Positions 1 to 12,100 of a DNA stretch of 64,000 bases are shown here, piece by piece; the first letter of the stretch is position 1, and each line of letters starts with the position of its first letter. The stretch is from JAQUOA01 sp037443785 (lineage in GTDB: Bacteria; Bacteroidota; Ignavibacteria; UBA10030; UBA8401). The DNA is taken from NCBI GenBank assembly GCA_037443785.1, contig JBBINR010000015.1, positions 1 through 64,000 of the forward strand. The letters run 5' to 3'. Under the pieces are notes generated by a model. The model was not told the DNA's origin. It did no database searches and worked only from the letters and a program-made list of their open reading frames with translations. The position numbers were made by a program, and so were the translations under genes.

Positions 1-1840
1 TTGAGCCGTTCCATTTGGCAATATTGTTTGCTGACGATCCACCCGCTGTAGTGAATCCTCCTGCCGCATACAAATCTGTTCCGATGGAAGCGAGAGCATC
101 AACAGAGCCATCCACACCCGATCCAAGCGCAGACCAGCTTGATCCATTCCATTTTGCAATACCTAATGCCGAAGTTCCACCGGCGTTTCCAAACCATCCG
201 CCTGCATAGAGATCGCTTCCGATAAGAGTAAGAGCAGTAACACCTCCATCCATTCCCGAACCAAACGCTGACCATGTTGAGCCATTCCATTGTGCAATGT
301 AATTTGCCGATCCTCCACCCGCAGTTGTAAACACCCCACCTGCATACAACGTACTTCCATTAACAGCAAGCGCATACACAGTGCTGTCCAATCCTGAACC
401 GAGCGCAGACCATGTTGAGCCGTTCCATTTTGCGATACGGCTTGCAGAAACATCACCCGGCACTTTGGTAAATTCGCCGCCAATATACAAATCGCTCCCC
501 ATAAACACTGCGGCATACACAATTCCATTCATTTCAAAACCGAACGGCTGCCAATCTGTATCAAAACCTCTTTTTGCAATGCGATTAACTGTAAAACCTC
601 CGGCTGTAGTGAATACTCCCCCGATGTACACAGCATTGCTGGATGCAGCAAGCGCCCAAACCTTATCGTTTAGTCCTGAGCCAAATGATGACGGACTGCT
701 GCCGTATTCATCAATGTAAACGTCCGCGACATTATTGACTGAGGCACTTCCAAAAGTGGTAAAACTGCCTGCTACTATCAGGTTACCATAAAAAGAGATT
801 CCGAGCGCCCATACTTCACCATTGGTTCCCGAACCAAGCGCTGACCAGCTTGAGCCATTCCATTGTGCAATGTTGTTTGCCGAAGTTCCTCCCGCTGTGC
901 TGAATTGTCCCCCTGCATACAATTTTCCAGATAAAACCGTAAGCGCTGCAACAGGACCGTTTGTGCCTGAGCTAAGGCCGGACCAGCTTGAGTGATTCCA
1001 TTTTGCAATATTACTTATTGCTGTTCCTCCGGCTCTATCGAAACTTCCCCCGACGTAAAGGTCATTTCCGATGACGGCGAGAGCTTGAACGTTACCTCCT
1101 GTATTTATTGCGGTATTATTATAGATTCCCCCGCCAAGCGCCGACCAATTTGAGCCATCCCACTTCGCAATTCTTTTTGCCGAATTGCCGCCAGCTGTGT
1201 TGAATGTTCCTCCCGCATATAACGTATCTCCAATAAAACAGAGTGCTGAAACATCGCCATAACTTTCTGTTGCACCCAATACCCCAGAACCAAGCGCAGA
1301 CCAGGTTGAGCCGTTCCATTTTGCAATATGATTTACCGTTACACCTCCAGCGGTAGTAAATGCTCCTCCGGCATATAAATCATTCCCATTCACAGCAAGG
1401 GCAGACACATAACTACCCATACCCGAACCGAGCGAAGACCAAGTGGAGCCGTCCCACATTGCGATATAATTTCTCGTTACTCCTTCAATGGCTGTAAACC
1501 ATCCTCCCACGTACAGTGTATCACCGGTTACTGCAAGTGCGAATACTTGACTACTCATTCCCACTGTTGGATTGGAGAAACTGCCAGCCCAATAATCATC
1601 ATTGCTTGTTGTAACAGCATTTGCGGTTTGAACGCTGTTCGTGTTTAGAAAACGGGGAGCACCTTTCTTATCCAATACCATTTGGTAACCATGCACATTC
1701 ACACTTCCCTTGAATCCGGTTTTAAGGTTTGGCGTACCGTCGGCATTAAGAAAATCCTTAATGGACTTTCCCGGTTGTTGAGCGTGCAACATGCTCAACA
1801 CAGCAGTTAATGCTAAAACAAAAACGAACAGGCGTTTCAT
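1..1840 (-). CDS. Secreted WNGS-repeat beta-propeller-like protein, output of cassette A (C-terminus off the left edge)
   Basis: This open frame starts at ATG 1840 and is still open at base 2, so at least 613 residues are coded and the C-terminus is missing. A signal peptide ends near residue 20 (cut LHA|QQ). From about residue 75 a unit of 45-50 residues recurs about ten times, built on IAKWNGSTWSALGSG, then VxALAV, then LYAGGxFTTAGG. Such repeats are typical of propeller-like surface proteins in Bacteroidota, and no enzymatic motif is visible. The ribosome site is strong (GAGGAGGAG a few bases before ATG). The gene follows the CheY-like gene at 31 nt, so they are probably co-transcribed. 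By analogy with the other cassettes a T9SS sorting domain is expected beyond the edge; that part is inference. Confidence 0.85.
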   Translation of the reverse strand, partial: MKRLFVFVLALTAVLSMLHAQQPGKSIKDFLNADGTPNLKTGFKGSVNVHGYQMVLDKKGAPRFLNTNSVQTANAVTTSNDDYWAGSFSNPTVGMSSQVFALAVTGDTLYVGGWFTAIEGVTRNYIAMWDGSTWSSLGSGMGSYVSALAVNGNDLYAGGAFTTAGGVTVNHIAKWNGSTWSALGSGVLGATESYGDVSALCFIGDTLYAGGTFNTAGGNSAKRIAKWDGSNWSALGGGIYNNTAINTGGNVQALAVIGNDLYVGGSFDRAGGTAISNIAKWNHSSWSGLSSGTNGPVAALTVLSGKLYAGGQFSTAGGTSANNIAQWNGSSWSALGSGTNGEVWALGISFYGNLIVAGSFTTFGSASVNNVADVYIDEYGSSPSSFGSGLNDKVWALAASSNAVYIGGVFTTAGGFTVNRIAKRGFDTDWQPFGFEMNGIVYAAVFMGSDLYIGGEFTKVPGDVSASRIAKWNGSTWSALGSGLDSTVYALAVNGSTLYAGGVFTTAGGGSANYIAQWNGSTWSAFGSGMDGGVTALTLIGSDLYAGGWFGNAGGTSALGIAKWNGSSWSALGSGVDGSVDALASIGTDLYAAGGFTTAGGSSANNIAKWNGS

Positions 1841-1871
1841 AACTCCTCCTCTTCCCCCATGATGTTGTTTT

Positions 1872-2216
1872 TTATGAATGATGAATAAAATTTTTTAACT
1901 GAATTAGATTTTCTTTTGTGAAGTACGATATTGCTCCTGCTTCTTTTGCTTCGTCGCGGAATTCCTGATCATTGAAGTTGGAAACAATGATCACTGTTGC
2001 TTCGGGAAACTCTCTTTTTAATTGGCGCGTGGTTTCAATTCCGTTCACTTTCGGCATCTGCAGATCCATCAATACTACATCGGGATGTGTGCGTGAAAAT
2101 TCGCCGACGACTTCGATTCCGTCCGCACATTCATACACAACATCATTCGGATCCGCAACAACGCTTCGAATCATCTGCCGCATTGCCGAACTGTCATCTA
2201 CAATCATTAATTTCAT
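1872..2216 (-). CDS. CheY-like single-domain response regulator, cassette A
   Basis: This is a stand-alone receiver domain of about 114 residues with no output domain. The acidic pair is D7-D8, the phospho-acceptor is D51 in VVLMDLQMP, the switch position is Ser rather than Thr (IIVSN), and the conserved Lys lies in YFTKENL. I chose the ATG of MKLMIVDD because the three paralogues in cassettes B, C and D start at the equivalent MKxLIVDD; an in-frame ATG five codons upstream (2231) is possible. It lies 31 nt before the secreted-protein gene and 175 nt after the NarL-type regulator gene. Its function is unknown: a phosphate sink, or an adaptor in export or motility, would fit a DNA-free receiver. 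Confidence 0.9.
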   Translation of the reverse strand: MKLMIVDDSSAMRQMIRSVVADPNDVVYECADGIEVVGEFSRTHPDVVLMDLQMPKVNGIETTRQLKREFPEATVIIVSNFNDQEFRDEAKEAGAISYFTKENLIQLKNFIHHS

Positions 2217-2294
2217 TGGAGAGTTCACCATAATTAACGGGTGTAATATGGGCTAACGATAAGGAGGAATAAATAGGATGAAATACTCTTTTAT

Positions 2295-2314
2295 GTAGAG
2301 TACTTGTACTCTTT
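2295..2314. promoter_or_regulatory. Candidate operator of cassette A (9-2-9 inverted repeat)
   Basis: The sequence GTAGAGTAC-TT-GTACTCTTT has arms matching at 7 of 9 positions, with a perfect 7-2-7 core. It is centred about 88 bp upstream of the CheY-A start, in the 175-nt spacer after the RR-A gene. A direct repeat GAAATACTC lies on both sides (2280-2288 and 2320-2328). That RR-A binds here is an inference from the position and from matching sites in the other cassettes. Confidence 0.5.
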
Positions 2315-2406
2315 GTGTGGAAATACTCACTACAAAGACCTGTAGACACTAAGAAAAATGTTTCTTGGTGCACCTTCGTGTGCTGTGTGATTCTGTGGTT
2401 GATTGT

Positions 2407-3066
2407 TTACAGGTTGGATTTATTTTCGAGAGCAAACTTCAGCAAGCTGTAACTGCCGGAGAGGTTGAGCTTCTCAGAAATTTTGAATCGGTAATTGTCA
2501 ATTGTCTTTTGGCTAAGGAAGAGCGCTTCGGCAATTTCTTTGCTGGTTTTTGAGTCGGCAATCATTTTTAAAATGCGCCGCTCCTGCTCGGTGAGTAACT
2601 GCAATTGCGGGTGAGAAGAAGAGAAAGATTCTTGCTTTCCTTTTCGTTTCAACAATTTATTGGTTAAAGACGGACTAATATAGAACCGCTCTTCGTAAAC
2701 GGCATGAACGGCGTTGACAATATCAACCGATGCGCTGTCCTTAAGAATATATCCCTTCACGCCCAAGTCCATCACTTCATTCAGAATATCTTCATCGTCG
2801 AACATTGTTAAAAACACAACTTTTGTTTTGGTGCCCGATTTATTCAATTCTTTCAACACAGTCATTCCCGTCATCTTTGGCATGTTCATATCAAGCACAG
2901 CAACATCGGGAGAATGTTCTTTTGCAAATTGCAACGCTTGTTCGCCATCTGAAGCAACTGCAATAACTTTCAGTGAAGTGTCATTCGAAAGTGCTTGCTT
3001 CACTCCATCGCGAAACATCGGATGGTCGTCAGCGATGAGAATAGTGATGACTGATTGTTTTTTCAT
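2407..3066 (-). CDS. NarL/FixJ-family response regulator, cassette A
   Basis: This 219-residue protein has the family's usual length. The receiver (about 7-125) shows D13-D14, phospho-acceptor D59 in VAVLDMNMP, and Lys in GYILKDSA. The LuxR/GerE helix-turn-helix occupies about 158-219 (LTEQERRILK, then SKEIAEALFLSQKTIDNYR). It should be phosphorylated by the kinase encoded just upstream, whose TGA overlaps this ATG (ATGA, 3063-3066), so the two are translationally coupled. The likely target is the following spacer, which holds an inverted repeat in front of the CheY-A and secreted-protein genes. Start and family are clear; the target is inferred. Confidence 0.95.
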   Translation of the reverse strand: MKKQSVITILIADDHPMFRDGVKQALSNDTSLKVIAVASDGEQALQFAKEHSPDVAVLDMNMPKMTGMTVLKELNKSGTKTKVVFLTMFDDEDILNEVMDLGVKGYILKDSASVDIVNAVHAVYEERFYISPSLTNKLLKRKGKQESFSSSHPQLQLLTEQERRILKMIADSKTSKEIAEALFLSQKTIDNYRFKISEKLNLSGSYSLLKFALENKSNL

Positions 3067-6014
3067 AGAATGATTGAGAGCGACGTGCCCTGATTCGGAT
3101 TCGATTCAATTATCAGTTTCCATCCAAACATCTTTGCCCGTTCATGCATTCCTGAAATTCCGAAACCGGCAGAAGAAGAAATTCCTTTACCGTTGTCTGA
3201 GATTTTTACAGTAATTGAATTTTCGTTCTGAAAGATATTAATGTTTACTTTCGTTGCGCCCGAATGTTTGATAATATTGTTGAATGCTTCCTGAACGATG
3301 CGGAAGAGATTGATCTCTTCTTCCGAAGAAAGTGCACCGTCAATATCCTGTATCTCTGTGGAAAATTCTATCGGTGTTGATTCCTTCGCCTGCCGCACGA
3401 TTGAACGCAGTGTTTTTGTAATGCCCAGCTGATCTAATTGATGCGGGCGGAGATTATGCGAGATGGAACGGACTTCTTCAATGGTGCTGCTGACAACATC
3501 AGATGCTTCTTCTATATGATGAGATTCTCCGTCCGTTTTTTTAGAAGATAACGCGACCAGCAATTTATTTTTGATGATCAAAAGATTCTGCCCCAGACCG
3601 TCATGCAATTCTCCAGCAATTCTTTTTCGTTCGGATTCCTGTGACTCGATCAAGCGGCGGGAAAACTCAACTTGTTTTTCTTTCTCGCGCTTCAATTGCC
3701 GTACTCTCAAAAAATATATTGAAGGTCCAACAGTGAAAAAGAAAATCACAAAGAGCGCGCGAAACCACCATGTTGCATAGAACGGCGGAAGAACAAGGAG
3801 GTCAATAGAAGCTCCTTCTTCGTTCCAGATGCCGGCATTATTGACTGCTTTCACTCGAAATGTATATCGTCCGGGTGCAAGATTCGTGTACTGAGCAAAA
3901 CGCACATTTGCAACATCTCTCCAATGATCATCAAATCCTTCAAGGATATACTTGAATCGTATATGTTCCGGTGCAGAGAAGTTAATGCCGGTGTAGTGAA
4001 ATTCAATCTTTGTCTCTTGCGGATGAATGATAATTTCACTGTCCAGCGCAACTGGCAAATTCTCGATCTGCACTTGTTCGATGATTACTCCTGGTGGTAC
4101 GGGATTCGACGCAACACTGCGAGGGTCAATCCGAACTGCACCGTGTGTTGTCGAAAACCACAACGCACTGTCACTGGTTTTCCATACATGCTGATTGTTG
4201 CCTCCCGAACACTCAAGCACCGGCATACCATCAGATTTTCCAATTGTTAGGTAACTGAGTGATGGAAGAGTTCCGTCTGCTGCCTCATTCAGATCACGAT
4301 TTCTTATTCTGTGAATTCCGTGAGTCCCGCCTATCCAGTAATTGCCTTCAACATCCTGTGTGAACTGTGCCGGATCGTCATCAAAACCATGTTTCGAATT
4401 CACCGTCGAAAGCATTCCGTTATTCCCCGCCAGGCTGCCAACAGGCAGGTATCGCTGCAATCCTCGCCTCGATGCCAGCCACACAGCTCTGTTGTTATCT
4501 TCAATTGATACATGAACGAAGTTATCAATCAAACCATTACTTGAATTCAGAATTGAAACTATTCCTTTGGAAATTCGAATCACGCCTCCCCCATCTGTTC
4601 CCGACCAGATATCGCCGTTCTTTGCCAGCAGAAGAGAGTTAATCATAAAATTAGGTAGACCATTCTGCGAATCCCATATCTTTTCTTCTTCGCCGTTGTA
4701 GTATCCGATTGCACCGTACGCAGAAGCAATCCACACACCGCCACGTGGATCGCTCACGATAGATCGAATAGTGATCACATCTGTTAAACCTTTGCCAAGA
4801 AACTTTTTCACCTTTCCATGGTCAATTATGTAAACACCATGTGCCCATGTACCCACCCATATCATTCCATCAACAGATTGTGACATTGCCATGATAGAAG
4901 TACCATTTGAAAGAAGCGGAACTGCTGCAAATTTTTTTCCGCCAGGCTTTCTGTACGAGAGGCCGCCGAGCCATGTTCCGATCCAAACTGTTCCTGCGCG
5001 GTCTTCCATGCCGCACATGATCTCGTTGGTTTGAAGTCCACCGCTTACCGTTATTGTTTCGACCTGTTTTGCGCGAAGACGAATCAGTCCAGCTCCTTCA
5101 ACGGCGATCCAAAGAATTCCTTCGCGGTCTTCAAATACAGAAGTGATACTCGAGCAATCTATTCCGTCAATTATTCGATGATTATGGATCTCGTTGTTCT
5201 CAAGAAGATACACACCTTGCGGTGTCATGACCCATTTTTGCTGGTTAGGAAGAATAAAAATTTCTTTCGGATTTACATTTGCAAATCTTTTGTCGATGTA
5301 CTCATTCGAGCCGATCCGTTTTACAACTCCTTTTTCTTTCACGCTGTACCACACCGCGCCGGAAGTATCAACATCGATTCTATAACCACCGGTGGAAAAC
5401 GGTTCGTCGAGAAAAATCAGCGAGTCACCCAGCTTTTCGGCAGGCTTACTGGAAAGACGAACATGGAATACCGCCCTGATAAACTGGACATACATTGAAC
5501 CATCGCGAGAAGGAATCACCCAGGTTGCCGGGAAGTTCGGGAAACCGTTTGCAGTGGAAAAATGAATAAACCGGTTCTCAGTATAGATGAAAACGCCGTT
5601 GTCGGTGCCGAACCAAACATTACCTGCGCTGTCTTCTTTAATTGAGTTAATGACCTTCGCAGGAATACCGTCTGCACTATCCAGCCATACAAGACTATCG
5701 TTTTTGTATTGCAGCAATCCGCCACCATCGGTTCCGATCCAGAGACGATGTTGTTTGTCTTCGTAAATATCTATAATAGAAGGATGAAGTTTAGGTGTGT
5801 TCAAAGCGTTGAAGACAGTCATCCGCACACCGTCAAAACGTGCAAGACCATTCCATGTGCCGATCCACAAATATCCGTCATGCGTTTGTGTGATGCAGCG
5901 GATGGAACTTTGCGGAAGTCCGTCTTCAATATTCCATTGCCGCGCAACAAAGTTTTTTGTTTGTGCGCTGCAGAAGGCGAGGAGAAATAAAGACAAAATT
6001 ATCTTAATTTTCAC
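3063..6014 (-). CDS. Reg_prop/Y_Y_Y periplasmic-sensor histidine kinase, cassette A
   Basis: This 983-residue kinase starts with GTG and has a signal peptide (about 1-17). The periplasmic part carries two-component-regulator propeller repeats (for example GYLWIGTWNGLARFDG), followed by a Y_Y_Y domain ending in VLPPF. One membrane helix spans about 749-768. The cytoplasmic part has a HisKA_3 dimerisation domain with phospho-His H804 in AGELHDGLGQ, and a HATPase domain with N-box NNIIKHS and G-boxes DNGKGI and GFGISGM. The architecture matches Bacteroidota sensors of the hybrid two-component type, but here the regulator is a separate gene. No receiver or DNA-binding domain is fused. The ligand is unknown. 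The upstream spacer is short (87 nt) and holds the terminator of cassette B. Confidence 0.93.
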   Translation of the reverse strand: MKIKIILSLFLLAFCSAQTKNFVARQWNIEDGLPQSSIRCITQTHDGYLWIGTWNGLARFDGVRMTVFNALNTPKLHPSIIDIYEDKQHRLWIGTDGGGLLQYKNDSLVWLDSADGIPAKVINSIKEDSAGNVWFGTDNGVFIYTENRFIHFSTANGFPNFPATWVIPSRDGSMYVQFIRAVFHVRLSSKPAEKLGDSLIFLDEPFSTGGYRIDVDTSGAVWYSVKEKGVVKRIGSNEYIDKRFANVNPKEIFILPNQQKWVMTPQGVYLLENNEIHNHRIIDGIDCSSITSVFEDREGILWIAVEGAGLIRLRAKQVETITVSGGLQTNEIMCGMEDRAGTVWIGTWLGGLSYRKPGGKKFAAVPLLSNGTSIMAMSQSVDGMIWVGTWAHGVYIIDHGKVKKFLGKGLTDVITIRSIVSDPRGGVWIASAYGAIGYYNGEEEKIWDSQNGLPNFMINSLLLAKNGDIWSGTDGGGVIRISKGIVSILNSSNGLIDNFVHVSIEDNNRAVWLASRRGLQRYLPVGSLAGNNGMLSTVNSKHGFDDDPAQFTQDVEGNYWIGGTHGIHRIRNRDLNEAADGTLPSLSYLTIGKSDGMPVLECSGGNNQHVWKTSDSALWFSTTHGAVRIDPRSVASNPVPPGVIIEQVQIENLPVALDSEIIIHPQETKIEFHYTGINFSAPEHIRFKYILEGFDDHWRDVANVRFAQYTNLAPGRYTFRVKAVNNAGIWNEEGASIDLLVLPPFYATWWFRALFVIFFFTVGPSIYFLRVRQLKREKEKQVEFSRRLIESQESERKRIAGELHDGLGQNLLIIKNKLLVALSSKKTDGESHHIEEASDVVSSTIEEVRSISHNLRPHQLDQLGITKTLRSIVRQAKESTPIEFSTEIQDIDGALSSEEEINLFRIVQEAFNNIIKHSGATKVNINIFQNENSITVKISDNGKGISSSAGFGISGMHERAKMFGWKLIIESNPNQGTSLSIIL

Positions 6015-6037
6015 AGAAGATGATACAGAATTTCCAT

Positions 6038-6074
6038 CAAAGAAAAAAGAAAGGGCGGAAAGAATTCCGCCCTT
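6038..6074 (-). terminator. Intrinsic terminator of cassette B
   Basis: A perfect 10-bp stem (AAGGGCGGAA / TTCCGCCCTT, 6051-6060 and 6065-6074) has a 4-nt loop. On the minus strand it is followed by a T-rich run (TTCTTTTTTC). It lies 28 nt after the stop of the giant secreted protein and just before the kinase gene of cassette A. Confidence 0.85.
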
Positions 6075-6101
6075 GTTCCACGATTTGTATTTGAATCGTA
6101 A

Positions 6102-9100
6102 TTATTTCAGCATCATCATCTTCTTCAACTGCACTTGATGGCCGTTTTGCAATCGCGCAAAATACACACCGCTTGCAAAGTTTTGCGCATTGAATATTGC
6201 TTGATGATATTCACCCGCTTTCAATTCTTCATTTACGAGTGTCGTTACTTCCTGACCAATCGAATTATAGATCTTCAATGTGGTCATTCCATCTTTCGGA
6301 ATTGTAAACTCGATCGTCGTTGTCGGATTGAACGGATTCGGATAGTTCTGTTTCAGTTCAAACACGATTGGAGCAACCACGTTTATTTCTAAAATTTGTG
6401 AGTAACTGTATGAACCGTCTCGATCAATTTGTTTTAGACGATAACGCAGAGCATTTTGCGCTTTGGTATCAACAAAGGAATATTCATGTGACGTGTTAGA
6501 TGTTCCATTACCATTCACAGAACCAATCTTCTTCCAGTTGTTTTTTTGCGATGCTTTTACATCAACAGTAGAACGTTCAATTTCAAAGCCAGCATTATTG
6601 ACTTCGGTTGCTGTCTTCCAGTGTAACTCAACTTTCCCTGTCGATGGTGTAGCACTAAATACAGCTAACTCAACCGGAAGCGCACTGTTTTGGTTCACAA
6701 CAATAGCTTGACTGAATGATGCAATGTTCGTCCACGTTACTTCACCGGTAGATGTATTCACGGATGAAGCGGTACCATACGATGTCCAATCTCCGCTTGA
6801 TGATGAACCGCGTTTATACAAAATATAATTGCTTGCAACTGCATCCGTCAGCACGCCCGCTCCATACGAAAGTGTTAATGTTGCAGAGAAAGTGCCGGAA
6901 TCCGGATATGGAAACGCATCAATGATAAAGTATTTGTTTCCTACTGACGAATTAAAGTTTGTCGGATAACTGTTTGGAGCAACAGAAACTTCTGAAACAT
7001 ATACATCCGTCGGACTTGAGAAACCGGTGGTCATATTCAATTGTACATTGCCAATGGTTTGAAGACCGGTAGCATTTGCTGAAACTGATGTAGAAGTATT
7101 ACTTCCGCCGCCAACAGGAACGTTGGATGATACAAACGTTAGACTACCGCCAGACGGTATAAAGCTATTACCATTAACATGATCAACAACAGTGTTACCA
7201 GTTCCTTCGTTGAATTGCCAATAACCTTTTAAATTAGCCGGAATTCCTTCAAAGGTTTTATGCATGTTTGTACGGATTTCACTCGCGCTTCGCACACAAC
7301 CCCAGAGACGAAGTTCATCAATTAAACCTAAATAAGACGCCGTATTGAAATCTCCTCCAGAATAAAACACATCAGAACTTGTCCAAACTGAACCAATAAC
7401 ATTTGCAGATTTAGCTTCTAAAGTACCATTGACATACAGTCTTGCTGAATCTCCTGTTATTGCTGTCAATGCAAGATGATACCATTGATTTGCAACTGCT
7501 ACTGTTGTTCCTGTAAACGTAATATTTTGACTACTATTATTATCCCACACTCTTGCATAGAAATTTCCTGAGGCGTTTACTCCAATCCACATATCATCAG
7601 ATCCATGATCAAGGATTACCATGTCACTTCCGATCGTAGAGGGTTTTACCCACAGTTCGATTGTAAAAGAATCAGAAAGTGAAAAATTATTATTGGTTTG
7701 ATCCCAATGATTGTTATAACTTAAAGCATAACCCGGTGTCGCATCAAACGGTCCATCGAACTGCGTAGTGGTAAACGATGCAGTCGGAGCTGAAGTCGTC
7801 AATACTTTTTCGCTTCCGGGAGGACCATTCATTTCAAAGACCGATACATAATACGTTGTGCTTTTTGACAAACCTGTAACAGTTGTTGAAGATCCAGAAC
7901 CCCCGTAGACTACGTAATTGCCGGTTCCTACTTGTGTACCGCTGCCGAATTGCGGATTGGGCGAAAAATTACTGTTATCGGCGGGCGTACCATTTACGGC
8001 GCTCCCTTGTTTCACTAACACTAAACGCCGTGCACCATCGCCGTTCGTCCAATTAATTGTGGCACTTGTTCCACTAATTCCGCTTGCCGTAATATTGCTT
8101 GCTGCGGTTGTCGGAGCGGAAGAAGAACCTGCCGCATTTTCAAACAACAACGTATTTTCATATTGATTGGTACCATAATAATGATTCGCATGAGTAGCTA
8201 TATCAAGATCACCATCATTATCAATATCTAAAAGCGTAAAGTTGCTGTAACTATAATAATAATCCGGAGCTCCCGATTTAATGTTAATTTCGTTCTGATT
8301 ACCAAAATTACCGGAACCGTTATTATACGCAATAACAATTTTATCTTTGTTGGAATTATTATCATATCCTTTAATAACAAGATCAGCATCTCCGTCGCCG
8401 TCGATATCGGCTGCTGCAATTTGGTAGAGCGTAAATCCTATAGAATAATCTACCGCAGTGGCAAATGTGCCGTTGCCATTATTTAACAATACCGAAAAGA
8501 ACATGCCGTCTTGATTGGCAACGATAACATCAACATACCCGTCACCATTCACATCAGCCGTTGCCATCTTCTTACCTCCAACAGCAATGGAATAGTCAAC
8601 TGGTGTTGCAAATTTTCTATCGCCTGTATTCTTTGTAATGGTGACAAAATTATTACCATTACCGCTGTGCAACGAAATTATATCATTCAAGCCGTCGTTA
8701 TCAACATCGGCACACGCATAGTCCCACATATCATAATGAATGATAGCCGATGAATAGTTCGAACTTGAGATATGCCCGGTGCCGTCATTATAGAATGTAT
8801 TCATTAGCGAACCACCGAAACCATTTGATTCAGTCACATCTATTTTTCCGTCGCCATCCATATCTTTTAATACTATTCTTTGAGGATTATTACCGCCGGT
8901 TAGTGATGTCTGAGCTGTAAAATTACCGCTGCCATCATTAAGCGCCGGAGTAATGAGATTGGAATATGTCGCTTGCATCATATCAAGATCGCCGTCATTG
9001 TCCAGATCCGCTAACGGTATATCTTGCGTAGAAGCAAGAGTCAGCGATGAGATAGAATCAAATGATGTCGTATTATTCTTGAGAGTTTTTATTTTTCCAC

Positions 9101-12100
9101 TATATGCTGCAAGAAGGTCAATTTTCCGATCACCTGTAACATCGCCGGAATTTATTAAATTAGCATAGTAATAAGAAAACGATGCATCTTGGCCTAGATC
9201 CGGAATTGTGTCATGATACACAAAATTGCCTGCGCCTGCAGCATGAACTGTGAACGTATATGTAGAAGCGCTGTGAAGGTTAATACCGTTCGTATTCTTG
9301 ATATTCGTTGTTAACGTGAGTGTCACTTCTTCGCCAGCAAGGAAATCGTTCGTAGGATTGAATGTCACTGTTTTCGAAGGACTATCATACGTGATAGCAC
9401 CGGCAATTTTTCCTGTGATTGAACCGTGAACAATGACTGTCGTATCAACCAATGTTGCTGCATTGATGTCGACATTAAATGTTGCTGTAATGTTTGAGGT
9501 TGCAGCAACGTCGTGTGCGGATGCCGTTGGGGAGACTGTATTGACTTTCACCAATTCAATATTTTTAATGACTGAAACCGTACTGTTATCTTTTGCTACT
9601 ACGATGTCAAGATCGCCATCGCCATCCATATCCGCGATTGAAAAATCGCTCGGGTAATTCCCTGTGCTGGACATTGATGCCGCAGAAAGAGTACCGCTTC
9701 CATTATTGGCGCGCACAGATATTTTGTAAATAGATGTTGCGGATGTGACGATATCGAGGTCGCCATCACCATCCATATCAGCCAATTTAATATATGAAGG
9801 ATTATTATCGGTATATACTGTTGGTGTTGAAAACGTTCCGCTGCCAGAATTTAAAAGCACAGAGATTTTTCCATCACCATTATCTGAAACTGCGAGATCA
9901 ACTGCCCCGTCGCCATTGAGATCACCGGCAGCAATACCATCAGGATAAGCAACCCCGGTACCTCCTGAAAATGTTGTCGGTGCTGCAAATATTCCATTGC
10001 CATTATTTTTTGACAATAAAACAGTTCCTGAGTTGTAATTACATGTCAGGATATCCAAATCTCCGTCGCCATCAATATCCGATAGAGCAATACCCGAAGA
10101 AGAAACTGACACACCGGTTGAAATAGAATCGGAAACAATAAATCCGCCGCTGCCATTATTCAAATATGTCTTAATTAGATCAAAACCGCTCAGGACAATC
10201 GCAATATCATTATAACCGTCACCGTTGAGATCTCCTGTTCCAATGGAGCCACTATAGTTGTCCCCTGCAAAGTATTTTACAGGTGCAGAAAGATGACCTG
10301 TGCCATCATTCAAAAGAACTTCAAGATAACCGCCACCCATATAATCATTTGTGGTCAGCACAACATCTAGGTCTCCGTCACCATCAACATCGGTCACAGC
10401 AAGTGCGTATGCAAAATCAACGCCGAGATATGTTGTATCTGAAGTTCCAAGCGCACCTGATCCATTGTTCAACTTCACTTCAATTCTTGGTAAATTTTGG
10501 CTCGTTGCATTATCCCAGTACGTTGAAGTGGAAACCACATCCGGAGCGCCATCACCGTTCATATCTGCGGTCACTTCATAATCCGGAATTCCGTACAATG
10601 TATAATCTAATCTGCCGCCAAACGTTCCTTCTGCTGAAGCTGTTGCAACAAACGACCACTGATCTGGTGTCGATAACGCAACACCATCATTATTTTGCAC
10701 ACCGGTCTTCACAAGAACGGTAATATTTTCACCCGCCTTAAAATTATTGTCGGGATTGAATGTTGCCGTATGGGAAACATCATTATAGCTGACAACTCCG
10801 CTGTAATTTCCGCGGATTGAACCGACCACTTTTATCGTACTGGTCGTTAACGTTCCTGAGTTCATCGACTGGTTAAATGTTACGGTAACATTTGATGATG
10901 TCGTTACATTCACAGCGTTCACCGTCGGAGAGACTGATGAAATGAGAACCTGCGTCGAATTTTTCAAAATGGAAATACTATTTCCGCTGTTATTTGCGGT
11001 AACAATATCCATATCGCCGTCACCATCAATATCAGCGGACGCAATTGCATACGGACTTGTTCCGGTTGTATATTGTGCGGAGTTCGTGAATATGCCGCTT
11101 CCATTATTTGTGAACACCACCGCAGAATTCCCTGCACTGTTGGCAACAACAATATCCAAATCACCGTCGCCGTCAAAATCCACCGCCGTCAAACCGCGCG
11201 GCTGCGCACCCGTGCCAACGGTATAATCAACTTTTGTAGCAAATCCGCCGGTGTGATTATTTTGCAAATAGGAAATTGTTCCATTGCCAAACTCAACGTT
11301 ACCAGTCACCACATCAACGTATCCATCGTTATTAAAATCACCTGTCACGATGCTCATTGGATAATTACCGACGCTAAAAGAATTTCCTGATGAATACCAA
11401 TTACTGCCGTTGTAGTAGGCAACACGCACAGTGCTTGAGGCATTGTTCGCTGTAAGAAAATCAAGGTCGCCATCGTTATCAATATCTGCTACTGAAACAC
11501 CCACAGGTGTTGTTCCGGAAGAACCATTTTCTTCCGATGAAAAACTGCCGGAACCATTGTTCTTTTGATAATAGACATTGTTTGATGTCGTATACACAAG
11601 ATCAAGATCTCCATCACTATCAATGTCAGCAAGTTTAACATCATTCGGTGCGGTTGCATACAACATAGAAACTGTTGTAGCGGCATTGAATCCGGTGTTG
11701 TTATTATTTGTTAAAAGCGATAACACATTATCCGTTGTTGAAGCAACAACAAGATCAACTTTGCCGTCGCCATTAATATCGCCAGCAGCAATCGATGACG
11801 GTCCATTTCCCGCGGTGTACGTAACTGCCGAAGCGTACGTACCGTTGCCATTGTTTATAAAGACAGAAATATTATTATCTGCAAAATTTGCAGCGGCTAA
11901 ATCGGCATATCCATCCGCATTAAGATCGGCAACAACAACGGCCTTTGCTTGATTGCCTGATGCGTAATCTGTTTTTGCACCGAAAACACCTGCCGTGTTT
12001 CCTGCCGCAACAGTAAATGAGGAAGCATATCCTTTTTCTAATGCAATAGCATTTCCATTTTGAACACCGGTTGTAACTGTAACAGTAACAACTTCACCCG

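Noticed and set aside
163..528. Shadow open frames in other frames of the repeat proteins
   Set aside because: They mirror the repeated coding sequence of the real frame (the WNGS repeats), lack ribosome sites and resemble no protein family.
3063..6014. Hybrid two-component system of the Bacteroides type
   Set aside because: The kinases end after the HATPase domain with no fused receiver or AraC domain; regulators are separate genes.
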